Assembly: GCF_965233615.1 (NCBI RefSeq)
Contig: NZ_OZ247495.1
Reading direction: 5' to 3' (one strand)
DNA: 64,000 nt
Source: Pelagibius sp028280305
GTDB lineage: Bacteria; Pseudomonadota; Alphaproteobacteria; Kiloniellales; Kiloniellaceae
Shown here: positions 16,726 through 24,990 of the stretch, in pieces
Numbering within the stretch: position 1 is the first letter of the stretch
Layout: every line of letters starts with the position of its first letter
Notes under the pieces: generated by a model
Told to the model about the DNA's origin: nothing
Seen by the model: the letters and a program-made list of their open reading frames with translations, nothing else
The model's database searches: none
Program-made: the position numbers and the translations under genes

Positions 16726-18249
16726 ATGACCGAGACAGTCGACATTCTTGTCGTTGGCGGTGGCATTAATGGGGCCGGGATTGCGCGCGATGCAGCCGGC
16801 CGCGGACTCTCCGTCCTGCTCTGTGAAAAGAACGATCTCGGCAGCGCGACCTCTTCGGCCAGCACCAAGCTGATCCACGGCGGCCTGCGCTATCTCGAAT
16901 ACTACGAATTCCGTTTGGTGCGCGAGGCGCTGATCGAGCGTGAAGTGCTGTTGCGGGCGGCCCCGCACATCATCTGGCCGCTGCGCTTCGTGCTGCCGCA
17001 CAATAAGGGACTGCGGCCGGCCTGGCTGATCCGTCTCGGCCTCTTCCTCTACGATCATCTCGGCGGCCGTAAGCTGTTGCCGGGGTCCAAGGGCGTCGAC
17101 TTGCGCCGCCACGTCGCGGGTGAGCCGCTGGTGCCCGAGTTGCAGAAAGGTTTCATCTATTCCGACTGCTGGGTACAGGACTCGCGCCTGGTGGCGCTGA
17201 ATGCGCTGGATGCCCAGGAGCACGGCGCCGAGGTGCTGACCCGCGTCGAGTGCGTCTCCGCCCGGCGCCAGGACGATCGCTGGCAAGTGGTGCTGCGCGA
17301 CCTTAGAAATGGCGAGAAGCGTGAACTGACGGCGCGGGCCCTGGTCAATGCGGCGGGTCCCTGGACTGCCGAGTTCATCGAGCAGCGCGCTGGCTTGAAC
17401 AAGGCACAGTCGCTGCGTCTGGTGAAAGGCTCCCACATTGTCGTGCGCAAGATGTTCGAGCACGACTATCCCTATATTTTCCAGAATCCGGACGGGCGCA
17501 TCATCTTCGCCATTCCCTACGAGCAGGACTACACCCTGATCGGCACCACCGATGTGGATTACAAGGACGATCCCGCCGAGGTCGCCATCTCCGAAGAGGA
17601 GACCGAATACCTCTGCTCCGCGGTGAACGTCTACTTCAAGAAACAGATATCGCCGGCGGATGTGGTCTGGACGTATTCCGGGGTTCGCCCGCTTTATGAC
17701 GATGCGGCCTCCAGCGCCTCCTCGGCCACGCGCGACTACGTGCTGGAGCTGGACCACGGGGAGGGACGGGCGCCCCTGCTGTCGATTTTCGGCGGCAAGA
17801 TCACCACCTTCCGCAAGCTCTCCGAACACGCCATGCAGAAGCTGGCCGAGGCATTGGGGCCGCTGGGCGACCCCTGGACCGCCGATGCAGCCTTGCCGGG
17901 CGGCAATATTGCCGATGCCGACTTCGACGGCTACCTGCGGCGTTTCAAGCAGGCGCGGCCCTGGCTGCCGGCGGATCTCGCCTGGCGCTATGTGCGCAAC
18001 TACGGCACCCGGGCGGAGCGCATCACCGCCGGTGCCGCTTCCCTGGCCGATCTTGGTGAGGATTTCGGTGACGGCCTGCATGCGGCGGAGATCGACTACC
18101 TGCGCCAGCATGAATGGGTCGAATCCGCTGATGACTTTCTTTGGCGCCGGTCGAAAATGGGCCTGCACACCTCGGATCAGACAAAGCAGAAGCTCGAGGC
18201 CTGGATGGAGAGCCATCACGGGGATACGAGCCGGCAGGAGTCCGCCTGA
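16726..18249 (+). CDS. glpD: Glycerol-3-phosphate dehydrogenase, FAD-dependent
   Basis: A 507-residue flavoenzyme oxidising glycerol 3-phosphate to dihydroxyacetone phosphate, passing electrons to the respiratory quinone pool from the inner face of the membrane. The FAD-binding GGGINGAGIARDAAGRGLSVLLCEKNDL is at residues 9-36, with SSASTKLIHGGLRYLEYYEF, GTTDVDYKDD and FGGKITTFRKLSEHA later, and the C-terminal helical domain typical of bacterial GlpD. It is the first gene of the glycerol operon and overlaps glpS by one base (TGATG). Confidence 0.96.
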   Translation: MTETVDILVVGGGINGAGIARDAAGRGLSVLLCEKNDLGSATSSASTKLIHGGLRYLEYYEFRLVREALIEREVLLRAAPHIIWPLRFVLPHNKGLRPAWLIRLGLFLYDHLGGRKLLPGSKGVDLRRHVAGEPLVPELQKGFIYSDCWVQDSRLVALNALDAQEHGAEVLTRVECVSARRQDDRWQVVLRDLRNGEKRELTARALVNAAGPWTAEFIEQRAGLNKAQSLRLVKGSHIVVRKMFEHDYPYIFQNPDGRIIFAIPYEQDYTLIGTTDVDYKDDPAEVAISEEETEYLCSAVNVYFKKQISPADVVWTYSGVRPLYDDAASSASSATRDYVLELDHGEGRAPLLSIFGGKITTFRKLSEHAMQKLAEALGPLGDPWTADAALPGGNIADADFDGYLRRFKQARPWLPADLAWRYVRNYGTRAERITAGAASLADLGEDFGDGLHAAEIDYLRQHEWVESADDFLWRRSKMGLHTSDQTKQKLEAWMESHHGDTSRQESA

Positions 18250-19328
18250 TGACCTTGACGCTTCAGAACGTGAGCAAGCGCGTCGGTGCGGAGATGCACA
18301 TCAGCGACGTTAGTCTGACGCTCGACACCGGCTCCTTGAACGTGCTTCTGGGGCCGACGCTCTCCGGCAAGACCTCTCTCATGCGCCTGATGGCCGGCCT
18401 CGACAAACCCACCGAGGGCGACATCCTGGTCGACGGCAAGTCGGTTGTCGGTATGGCGGTGCAGAAGCGCAACGTCGCCATGGTCTACCAGCAGTTCATC
18501 AACTATCCGACACTGACGGTCTATGAGAACATCGCCTCGCCGATGCGGGTGGCCGGCGTCGACAAGGCGACTCTCGATAGCAAGGTACGGGAAGCCGCCG
18601 ACCTGCTGAAGCTCGGTGACTTCCTCAAGCGCACGCCGCTGGAGCTGTCGGGCGGCCAGCAGCAGCGCACCGCCCTGGCACGGGCCCTGGTAAAGGGCGC
18701 CGATCTGGTATTGCTGGACGAGCCTCTGGCAAACCTGGACTACAAGCTGCGCGAGGAACTGCGCGTCGAATTGCCGAAGATCTTCGCCGCAACCGGTGCG
18801 GTTTTCGTCTACGCGACGACCGAGCCTCATGAAGCCCTGCTGCTGGGCGGCAAGACGGCGACCCTCTGTGAGGGCCGGGTGACGCAGTTCGGCCCGACGA
18901 TCGAGGTTTACAACCGCCCGGCGGACCTGATGACCGCGCGAACCTTTTCCGATCCGCCGATGAACCTGGTCCCCATGACCAAGACCCAGGGATCGATGAG
19001 TTTTGCCGGCAAGGCGGTGCCGGTGCCGCCTTCGGCACAGGATCTCGCGGACGGTGCCTACAAGGTCGGCATCCGCCCCCATCACCTGCTGCTGCATCGC
19101 CCGGCGGGCGCGGCGCTCGAAGTGACCGGCGCCGTGTCGACCACGGAGATCACCGGCTCCGAGAGTTTCATTCATGTCGAGAGCGAGGGCGAGCGCTGGG
19201 TGGCTCTGACACACGGCGTTCACCGTGTCGAGGTCGGCGATCACATTCCGGTCTATCTCGATCCGGCTTCCTTCTTCATTTTCGATGGCGCTGAGCGACT
19301 GGTTGCTGCGCCCTCGGGTAAGCTGTGA
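18249..19328 (+). CDS. glpS: Glycerol ABC importer ATP-binding subunit GlpS (degenerate-site half)
   Basis: A 359-residue MalK-type ATPase. The start is the ATG at 18249 overlapping the glpD stop; the open frame reaches back to 18141 inside glpD. Its Walker A is GPTLSGKT (residues 35-42), with Leu where the family has Gly, and the switch His is replaced (VYATTEPHEAL in place of VYVTHDQ). The signature LSGGQQQR and Walker B LVLLDEPLANLD are normal. It pairs with GlpT to drive glycerol import as known for Rhizobium leguminosarum glpSTPQUV (established). The loss pattern complements that of GlpT. Confidence 0.9.
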   Translation: MTLTLQNVSKRVGAEMHISDVSLTLDTGSLNVLLGPTLSGKTSLMRLMAGLDKPTEGDILVDGKSVVGMAVQKRNVAMVYQQFINYPTLTVYENIASPMRVAGVDKATLDSKVREAADLLKLGDFLKRTPLELSGGQQQRTALARALVKGADLVLLDEPLANLDYKLREELRVELPKIFAATGAVFVYATTEPHEALLLGGKTATLCEGRVTQFGPTIEVYNRPADLMTARTFSDPPMNLVPMTKTQGSMSFAGKAVPVPPSAQDLADGAYKVGIRPHHLLLHRPAGAALEVTGAVSTTEITGSESFIHVESEGERWVALTHGVHRVEVGDHIPVYLDPASFFIFDGAERLVAAPSGKL

Positions 19329-19338
19329 GGGCAGGGCC

Positions 19339-20412
19339 ATGGCACAGATATCCCTCGACGAACTTGCCCACTCCTACATGCCGAACCCGCAGAGCGAAGC
19401 GGACTTTGCGCTGAAGCAGATCGACCACGTTTGGCAGGACGGTGGCGCCTATGCGCTGTTGGGGCCCTCGGGCTGTGGCAAGACCACCTTGTTGAATATC
19501 ATCTCCGGTCTCCTGGTGCCCTCGCGCGGGCGCATCCTGTTTGGCGACCAGGACGTTACGGCTCTGGCGCCGGAACAACGCAATATCGCCCAGGTGTTCC
19601 AGTTCCCGGTGATCTACGACACCATGACGGTGGCCGAGAACCTGGCCTTCCCCCTGGTCAACCGAAAGGTGCCCAAGGCGGAGATCGAGAAGCGGGTTCA
19701 GAGCACCATCGCCATGCTGGATCTTGGCGACAAGGCGAACCGCAAAGCGCAGGGGCTGACCGCCGACGAGAAACAAAAGATCTCATTGGGGCGCGGCCTG
19801 GTGCGCTACGACGTGAACGCCATCCTGTTCGACGAGCCGCTGACCGTCATCGATCCGCACATGAAGTGGCAGCTCCGCACCCAGTTGAAGGAACTGCACC
19901 ACGAGTTCGGCCACACCATGATCTATGTGACCCACGACCAGACCGAGGCGCTGACCTTCGCCGACAAGGTGGTGGTGATGTACGAGGGCGAGGTGGTGCA
20001 GATCGGCACGCCCGAAGAACTCTTCGACGAGCCGGCCCATACCTTCGTCGGTTACTTCATCGGCTCTCCCGGCATGAACGTTCTGCCCTGTGAGGTCGAA
20101 GGTGACCGGCTCCGTCTCGGCGGCCGCGAGATCATGCTGCAGCGCCGCTACCCGACGCTTAGCGGGAAGATTGAAATGGGGGTCCGGCCGGAATTTGTCG
20201 GCTTGAAAGCCAAGGGCGAGGGGCTGCCGATCTCAATCTCGGCGGTGGAGGACATCGGCCGCTTCAAGATCGTCCGCGCCAGGATCGAAGGGCAGAGTTT
20301 CGATGCGGTGCTGCCGGAGGGAACGGAAATCCCCGCCGAGGCTTCGGCGGTGATCGACCCGCGCCGCATCAACATCTACCAGGATTCCCATATCGTGCGG
20401 GGAGCGGCCTGA
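19339..20412 (+). CDS. glpT: Glycerol ABC importer ATP-binding subunit GlpT
   Basis: A 357-residue ATPase from the ATG at 19339 (the frame is open to 19225 inside glpS, but the MAQISLDELAHSY start follows a GAGGGCAGGG site). Walker A GPSGCGKT (residues 42-49), Walker B ILFDEPLTVID and switch IYVTHDQTEAL are canonical. The ABC signature is lost: LTADEKQK stands where LSGGQRQR is expected. A C-terminal regulatory domain (GVRPEFVGL) is present. Not to be confused with the E. coli GlpT antiporter, which is unrelated. Second ATPase of the glycerol importer. Confidence 0.9.
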   Translation: MAQISLDELAHSYMPNPQSEADFALKQIDHVWQDGGAYALLGPSGCGKTTLLNIISGLLVPSRGRILFGDQDVTALAPEQRNIAQVFQFPVIYDTMTVAENLAFPLVNRKVPKAEIEKRVQSTIAMLDLGDKANRKAQGLTADEKQKISLGRGLVRYDVNAILFDEPLTVIDPHMKWQLRTQLKELHHEFGHTMIYVTHDQTEALTFADKVVVMYEGEVVQIGTPEELFDEPAHTFVGYFIGSPGMNVLPCEVEGDRLRLGGREIMLQRRYPTLSGKIEMGVRPEFVGLKAKGEGLPISISAVEDIGRFKIVRARIEGQSFDAVLPEGTEIPAEASAVIDPRRINIYQDSHIVRGAA

Positions 20413-20414
20413 TC

Positions 20415-21278
20415 ATGCAGAAGACGCTGAACAACAAAGCCTGGTTCATGGTTCTGCCGGTGCTGCTGATCGTAGCGCTGAATGCCGTCGTGCCGCTGAT
20501 GACCGTCGTCAACTACTCGGTGCAGGACACTTTCGGCAACAACGTCTTTTTCTTTGAGGGAACCCGCTGGTTCAGCGAAGTGATGGCTTCGGAGCGCTTC
20601 CATGGCGCGCTGATGCGACAGCTTTTTTTCACTGGCACGATCCTGGCGATTGAGATTCCGCTGGGTGTGGCAATCGCCCTGGCCATGCCGCGTTCCGGCT
20701 TCTGGGCCTCGGTCTGCCTGGTGTTGATGGCCCTGCCGTTGCTGATTCCCTGGAACGTGGTCGGCGCGATGTGGAACATCTACGCGCTGCCCGATATCGG
20801 CCTGCTGGGCTTCGGCCTTAACTGGCTCGGCATTCCCTACGACTTCACGCAGCAGCCGGTCTCTGCCTGGTTCACGGTCATCCTGATGGACGTTTGGCAC
20901 TGGACTTCGCTGGTGGTGCTGCTGGCCTACGCCGGTCTGCAGTCCATCGACGACAATTACTACCGCGCGGCGCAGATCGACGGCGCCTCGCGCTGGGCGG
21001 TGTTCCGCTACATTCAGTTGCCGAAGATGAAGCACGTTCTGACCATCGCTGTGCTGCTGCGCTTTATGGACAGCTTCATGATCTATACCGAGCCCTTCGT
21101 GCTTACCGGCGGCGGCCCGGGCAACACCACAACGGTGTTGTCCATCGACCTGGTGAAAGCCGCGCTGGGCGAGTTTAATCTGGGTGTCGCTTCGGCCATG
21201 AGCATCATCTACTTCCTGATGACGCTGCTGGTCTGCTGGCTGTTCTACACAATCACCATGCAGGGAGAGCAGAAATGA
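20415..21278 (+). CDS. glpP: Glycerol ABC importer permease GlpP
   Basis: A 287-residue inner-membrane permease with about six helices. The EAA-type coupling loop is RAAQIDGASRWAVFRYIQLPKM near residue 190. It starts 2 bases after glpT and ends 4 bases inside glpQ (21275-21278), so the operon is tightly coupled. With GlpQ it forms the translocation path for glycerol. Confidence 0.92.
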   Translation: MQKTLNNKAWFMVLPVLLIVALNAVVPLMTVVNYSVQDTFGNNVFFFEGTRWFSEVMASERFHGALMRQLFFTGTILAIEIPLGVAIALAMPRSGFWASVCLVLMALPLLIPWNVVGAMWNIYALPDIGLLGFGLNWLGIPYDFTQQPVSAWFTVILMDVWHWTSLVVLLAYAGLQSIDDNYYRAAQIDGASRWAVFRYIQLPKMKHVLTIAVLLRFMDSFMIYTEPFVLTGGGPGNTTTVLSIDLVKAALGEFNLGVASAMSIIYFLMTLLVCWLFYTITMQGEQK

Positions 21279-22075
21279 CCCGTCTCCGCTGGCTGGTGCC
21301 GACGCTCTACATCGTTTTTCTGATGCTGCCGATCTATTGGCTGCTGAACATGTCGTTCAAGACGACCAACGAAATTCTCGGCGGCTTCTCCTGGTTCCCG
21401 GCCGATTTCACCGTCGACAGCTACGTCGAGATTCTGACCGATCCCACCTGGTACAGCGGCTATATCAACTCCATCATCTACGTTGGGCTGAACACGGTGA
21501 TCTCGGTATCCTTCGCGCTGCCGGCCGCCTATGCGTTCTCGCGCTACCGCTTCCTGGGCGACAAGCATCTGTTCTTCTGGCTGCTCACCAACCGCATGGC
21601 GCCGCCGGCGGTCTTTGCGCTGCCGTTCCTGCAGCTTTATTCGTCGCTCGGACTGTTCGACACGCATATTGCGGTGGCCCTGGCCCACTGCCTGTTCAAC
21701 ATTCCTTTGGCGGTCTGGATTCTGGAAGGCTTCATGTCCGGCGTGCCGAAGGAGATCGACGAGACGGCATACCTCGACGGCTATTCATTCCCGCGCTTTT
21801 TCACCAAGATCTTCATGCCTCTGATCGGCAGCGGTATTGGCGTCACGGCCTTCTTCTGCTTCATGTTTTCCTGGGTGGAGATGCTGCTGGCGAAGTCGCT
21901 GACCGCGGTGGATGCAAAGCCGATCGCCGCGGTGATGACCCGAACGGCGAGTACCTCCGGCTATGAACTCGGTTTGCTGGCCGCGGCCGGCGTACTGACC
22001 ATTATTCCCGGCGCGATCGTTATCTACTTCGTGCGTAACTACATCGCCAAGGGCTTTGCGATGGGGAGGGTTTGA
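21275..22075 (+). CDS. glpQ: Glycerol ABC importer permease GlpQ
   Basis: A 266-residue permease, MalG-like. Six hydrophobic segments and the coupling loop ETAYLDGYSFPRFFTKIFMPLIG (about residues 153-175) are clear. It overlaps glpP by ATGA and stops 2 bases before glpU. The name follows the Rhizobium importer and has nothing to do with the glycerophosphodiesterase GlpQ of E. coli. Confidence 0.92.
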   Translation: MTRLRWLVPTLYIVFLMLPIYWLLNMSFKTTNEILGGFSWFPADFTVDSYVEILTDPTWYSGYINSIIYVGLNTVISVSFALPAAYAFSRYRFLGDKHLFFWLLTNRMAPPAVFALPFLQLYSSLGLFDTHIAVALAHCLFNIPLAVWILEGFMSGVPKEIDETAYLDGYSFPRFFTKIFMPLIGSGIGVTAFFCFMFSWVEMLLAKSLTAVDAKPIAAVMTRTASTSGYELGLLAAAGVLTIIPGAIVIYFVRNYIAKGFAMGRV

Positions 22076-22077
22076 GC

Positions 22078-22359
22078 ATGGGTCTCTCATGGATGGCCTG
22101 GACTTGGCAGACTGGCGCTTTCTTCGGCGTGATTGCGCTGCTGCTGATCGGCATGAGTCTCTGGGAAATGAAGGATCCCGGCGGCAATCCGCGCCGTGGC
22201 GTACTCGGTCTCGACACGACGCGCGGCGACCGCCTGTTCATCACGCTGCTGGGCAGCGCGTACATCAATCTGGCCTGGCTGGCGATCCTGGGTCCCGGTC
22301 TGGGTTGGGCCATGGTGCTGTGCCTGGTCTATGCGGTGCTGGTATTCCGCTACGTCTAG
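22078..22359 (+). CDS. glpU: Small membrane protein of the glycerol importer (DUF2160, GlpU)
   Basis: A 93-residue protein with two or three hydrophobic segments (AFFGVIALLLIGMSLWEM, LFITLLGSAYINLAWLAIL, WAMVLCLVYAVLVFRYV). It matches the DUF2160 family, found next to GlpSTPQ-type importers and called glpU in R. leguminosarum. The start is ATG 22078 behind a GGGGAGGG site. Its molecular role is unknown; position and conservation suggest an accessory membrane subunit. Confidence 0.85.
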   Translation: MGLSWMAWTWQTGAFFGVIALLLIGMSLWEMKDPGGNPRRGVLGLDTTRGDRLFITLLGSAYINLAWLAILGPGLGWAMVLCLVYAVLVFRYV

Positions 22360-22453
22360 GGGGCTTGGCACAGTTTTTTGGAGGAATGCGGTGGTCCCCG
22401 CAGAAGGGGCCGCAGCAGAGCGTAAACGACAGAAACCTTAGGGAGGACGACGA

Positions 22454-24199
22454 ATGAGAAAATACCTCTTAGCAACCGCGACAGGGTTATCCCTGGCGCT
22501 CGCTGGCGGGACCGCGTTTGCGGACGGCCACGAGGGCATGGGCGCGGCCAAGAAATGGATCGAGGAGGAGTTCCAGCCCTCGACCCTTTCCATGGACGAG
22601 CAGATGGCCGAAATGGAATGGTTCATGAAGGCCGCCGAACCTTTCAAGGGGATGGAGATCAACGTGCTGTCGGAGACGATTCCGACACACAGCTATGAAT
22701 CCGAAACTCTGACCAAGGCCTTCGAGGAGATCACCGGCATCAAGGTGAACCATCAACTCCTCGGTGAGGGCGAGGTGGTTCAGGCCGTCCAGACCCAGAT
22801 GCAGACGCGGCGTAACCTTTACGACGCCTACATCAACGATTCGGATCTGATCGGCACCCATTCGCGGCTGCAGCTTGCCTACAACCTGACGGACTTCATG
22901 GAAGGCGAAGGCAAGGACGTGACCAACCCGGGTCTCGATCTCGACGACTTCATGGGTGCGTCTTTCACTACCGGACCGGACGGCAAGCTCTACCAGCTAC
23001 CTGACCAGCAGTTCGCAAACCTCTATTGGTTCCGCAAAGACTGGTTCGACAAGCCCGAACTGCAGGCGCAGTTCAAGGAGCGTTACGGTTACGACCTGGG
23101 TGTGCCGGTCAACTGGTCGGCCTATGAGGACATCGCCGAATTCTTCAGCGTTCATGTGAAGGAAATCGACGGTGTCCGCGTCTATGGCCACATGGATTAC
23201 GGCAAGCGTGCGCCCGACCTCGGCTGGCGCATGACCGATGCCTGGCTGTCGATGGCCGGTGCCGGCTCGACCGGCCTGCCCAACGGCGTGCCGATCGACG
23301 AATGGGGCATCCGCATGGAAGCGGGTTCCTGCAACCCGCAGGGTGCCTCGGTGGCGCGCGGTGGCGGCACCAACGGTCCGGCCGCCGTCTATGCCATCCG
23401 CAAGTGGGATGAATGGCTGCGTCAGTACGCACCGCCGGGTGCGGCCAGCTACGACTTCTATCAGTCGTTGCCGGCACTCAGCCAGGGCAATGTCGCCCAG
23501 CAGATCTTCTGGTACACGGCTTTCACCGCTTCGATGGTGGCGCCGAAATCCGAAGGCAACAACACCGTCGACGATGCCGGCAAGCCGCTCTGGCGGATGG
23601 CGCCGAGCCCTCACGGCCCTTACTGGCAGGACGGGCAGAAGCTCGGCTATCAGGATGCCGGTTCCTGGACGATCCTGCAGTCGACCCCGCTCGACCGTGC
23701 CAAGGCGGCTTGGCTCTATGCCCAGTTCGTCGTCTCCAAGACCGTTGACGTGAAGAAGAGCCATGTCGGCCTCACCTTCATTCGCGACAGCACGGTCCGG
23801 CACGAAAGCTTCACCGAGCGGGCGCCGAACCTGGGCGGTCTGGTCGAGTTCTACCGTTCGCCCGATCGTGTGCTGTGGTCGCCGACCGGCGTCAACGTGC
23901 CCGACTATCCCAAGCTGGCTCAGCTCTGGTGGCAGAACATCGGCGACGTCAACTCCGGTGCCTTCACGCCGCAGGAAGCCATGGATCGTCTCGCCGGTGA
24001 GATGGACCAGGTAATGGCCCGCATGCAGGCGGCCGACGAGCAGGCCAATGTCTACGGCGGCTGCGGCCCGCGTCTGAATGACGAGATGGACGCTTCGGCT
24101 TGGCTGGGCAAGGCCGACGGGCCGAAGGCCAAGCTGGCCAACGAGAAGCCGAAGGGCGAGACCATCGCTTATGAAGAAATCATCAAGCGCTGGCAGTAA
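22454..24199 (+). CDS. glpV: Glycerol ABC importer substrate-binding protein GlpV
   Basis: A 581-residue periplasmic binding protein, long for the family but normal for GlpV. A Sec signal peptide is evident (MRKYLLATATGLSLALAGGTAFA-DG, about 23 residues). The mature part begins with an acidic helical extension before the binding fold (EINVLSETIPTHSYESETLTKAFEEITGIKVN). It is last in the operon and is followed by a strong terminator at 24268. No glpK or glpF gene follows. Confidence 0.92.
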   Translation: MRKYLLATATGLSLALAGGTAFADGHEGMGAAKKWIEEEFQPSTLSMDEQMAEMEWFMKAAEPFKGMEINVLSETIPTHSYESETLTKAFEEITGIKVNHQLLGEGEVVQAVQTQMQTRRNLYDAYINDSDLIGTHSRLQLAYNLTDFMEGEGKDVTNPGLDLDDFMGASFTTGPDGKLYQLPDQQFANLYWFRKDWFDKPELQAQFKERYGYDLGVPVNWSAYEDIAEFFSVHVKEIDGVRVYGHMDYGKRAPDLGWRMTDAWLSMAGAGSTGLPNGVPIDEWGIRMEAGSCNPQGASVARGGGTNGPAAVYAIRKWDEWLRQYAPPGAASYDFYQSLPALSQGNVAQQIFWYTAFTASMVAPKSEGNNTVDDAGKPLWRMAPSPHGPYWQDGQKLGYQDAGSWTILQSTPLDRAKAAWLYAQFVVSKTVDVKKSHVGLTFIRDSTVRHESFTERAPNLGGLVEFYRSPDRVLWSPTGVNVPDYPKLAQLWWQNIGDVNSGAFTPQEAMDRLAGEMDQVMARMQAADEQANVYGGCGPRLNDEMDASAWLGKADGPKAKLANEKPKGETIAYEEIIKRWQ

Positions 24200-24267
24200 G
24201 CCTGCGGTCTGATCTTCGCCGATGGCCGAGAGGTCACGGCGGGGATCAAGAGATCGAAACCACTATT

Positions 24268-24296
24268 GGGGCGGCTTTATGCCGCCCCTCTTTTTT
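24268..24296 (+). terminator. Rho-independent terminator of the glp operon
   Basis: A perfect 8-base stem GGGGCGGC (24268-24275) / GCCGCCCC (24281-24288) with loop TTTAT, followed by CTTTTTT. It lies 69 bases after glpV. Confidence 0.9.
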
Positions 24297-24334
24297 GCGC
24301 AGTTGCTAATCTTCAACTTTCTCGCAAAATCTTG

Positions 24335-24360
24335 TGAACCAACCTGCCTTCAGCTTCGTA
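24335..24360 (+). promoter_or_regulatory. Possible EcfG-type stress promoter before the fasciclin lipoprotein gene
   Basis: TGAACC at 24335-24340 and CGTA at 24357-24360 are separated by 16 bases. The alphaproteobacterial general-stress sigma factor EcfG prefers GGAACC and CGTT at that spacing, so each box carries one mismatch. It lies 60 bases before the ATG at 24420. Weak evidence. Confidence 0.25.
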
Positions 24361-24419
24361 AAGAATTGCGTCGGTCATTGAGCCGATACAAAAACCCAAA
24401 GAGAATTTGGAGGACAAGA

Positions 24420-24917
24420 ATGCGTCGTACCCCATTCGTGGGCCGGCTCATGATGCTCTGCGCCACCGTTCTGGTTGTCGCAGCCTGTGCATCACGGGGG
24501 GCTGAAACCCAAAAGGATATCGTCGACATTGCTGCTGGTGATGATCGCTTCTCGACCCTGGTTGCCGCAGTACAGGCGGCTGATTTGGTCGACACCTTGA
24601 AGAGCAAAGGTCCCTTTACGGTCTTTGCGCCGACCAACGATGCCTTCGCCAAGCTGCCGGCCGGCACGGTGGAGAACCTGTTGAAGCCGGAGAACAAGGA
24701 CCAGCTTGTTGCGGTGCTGACTTACCACGTTCTGGCGGGTAAGACGCTGTCCAAGGACATTGCCGGCAAGACTCTCTCCGTCGCGACGGTTCAGGGTTCC
24801 ACCGTCGATATCGACGCAACCTCTGGCGTCAAAGTCGACAACGCCAACGTCATCATTGCCGACATCATTGCATCCAACGGTGTGATTCACGCCATCGACA
24901 CGGTGATCCTGCCCTAG
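24420..24917 (+). CDS. Fasciclin-domain lipoprotein
   Basis: A 165-residue secreted protein. I start it at ATG 24420 behind GGAGGACAAGA; the frame is open upstream to 24222 but that covers the glp terminator. The signal ends in a lipobox (VVAAC), so it is probably anchored to a membrane by lipid. One FAS1 (fasciclin) domain fills the rest: FSTLVAAVQAADLVDTLKSKGPFTVFAPTNDAFAKLP, then LTYHVLAGK and the final SNGVIHAIDTVILP. FAS1 domains mediate adhesion or matrix binding; the bacterial role is poorly defined. A close paralogue lies at 33065. Confidence 0.92.
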   Translation: MRRTPFVGRLMMLCATVLVVAACASRGAETQKDIVDIAAGDDRFSTLVAAVQAADLVDTLKSKGPFTVFAPTNDAFAKLPAGTVENLLKPENKDQLVAVLTYHVLAGKTLSKDIAGKTLSVATVQGSTVDIDATSGVKVDNANVIIADIIASNGVIHAIDTVILP

Positions 24918-24940
24918 TTTCGGGATCGGCGACTGATTTG

Positions 24941-24975
24941 GCCCGGCATCTCAAAGCAGAGATGCCGGGCTTTTC
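24941..24975 (+). terminator. Rho-independent terminator after the fasciclin lipoprotein gene
   Basis: A 12-base perfect stem GCCCGGCATCTC (24941-24952) / GAGATGCCGGGC (24959-24970), loop AAAGCA, then TTTT. It lies 23 bases past the stop codon and just before the end of the opposing gene. Confidence 0.9.
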
Positions 24976-24990
24976 GGTTTAAGGCGCTCG

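Noticed and set aside
24222..24419. An N-terminal extension of the fasciclin lipoprotein of 66 codons.
   Set aside because: It would run through the glp terminator and bury the lipobox signal; ATG 24420 has a strong ribosome-binding site.
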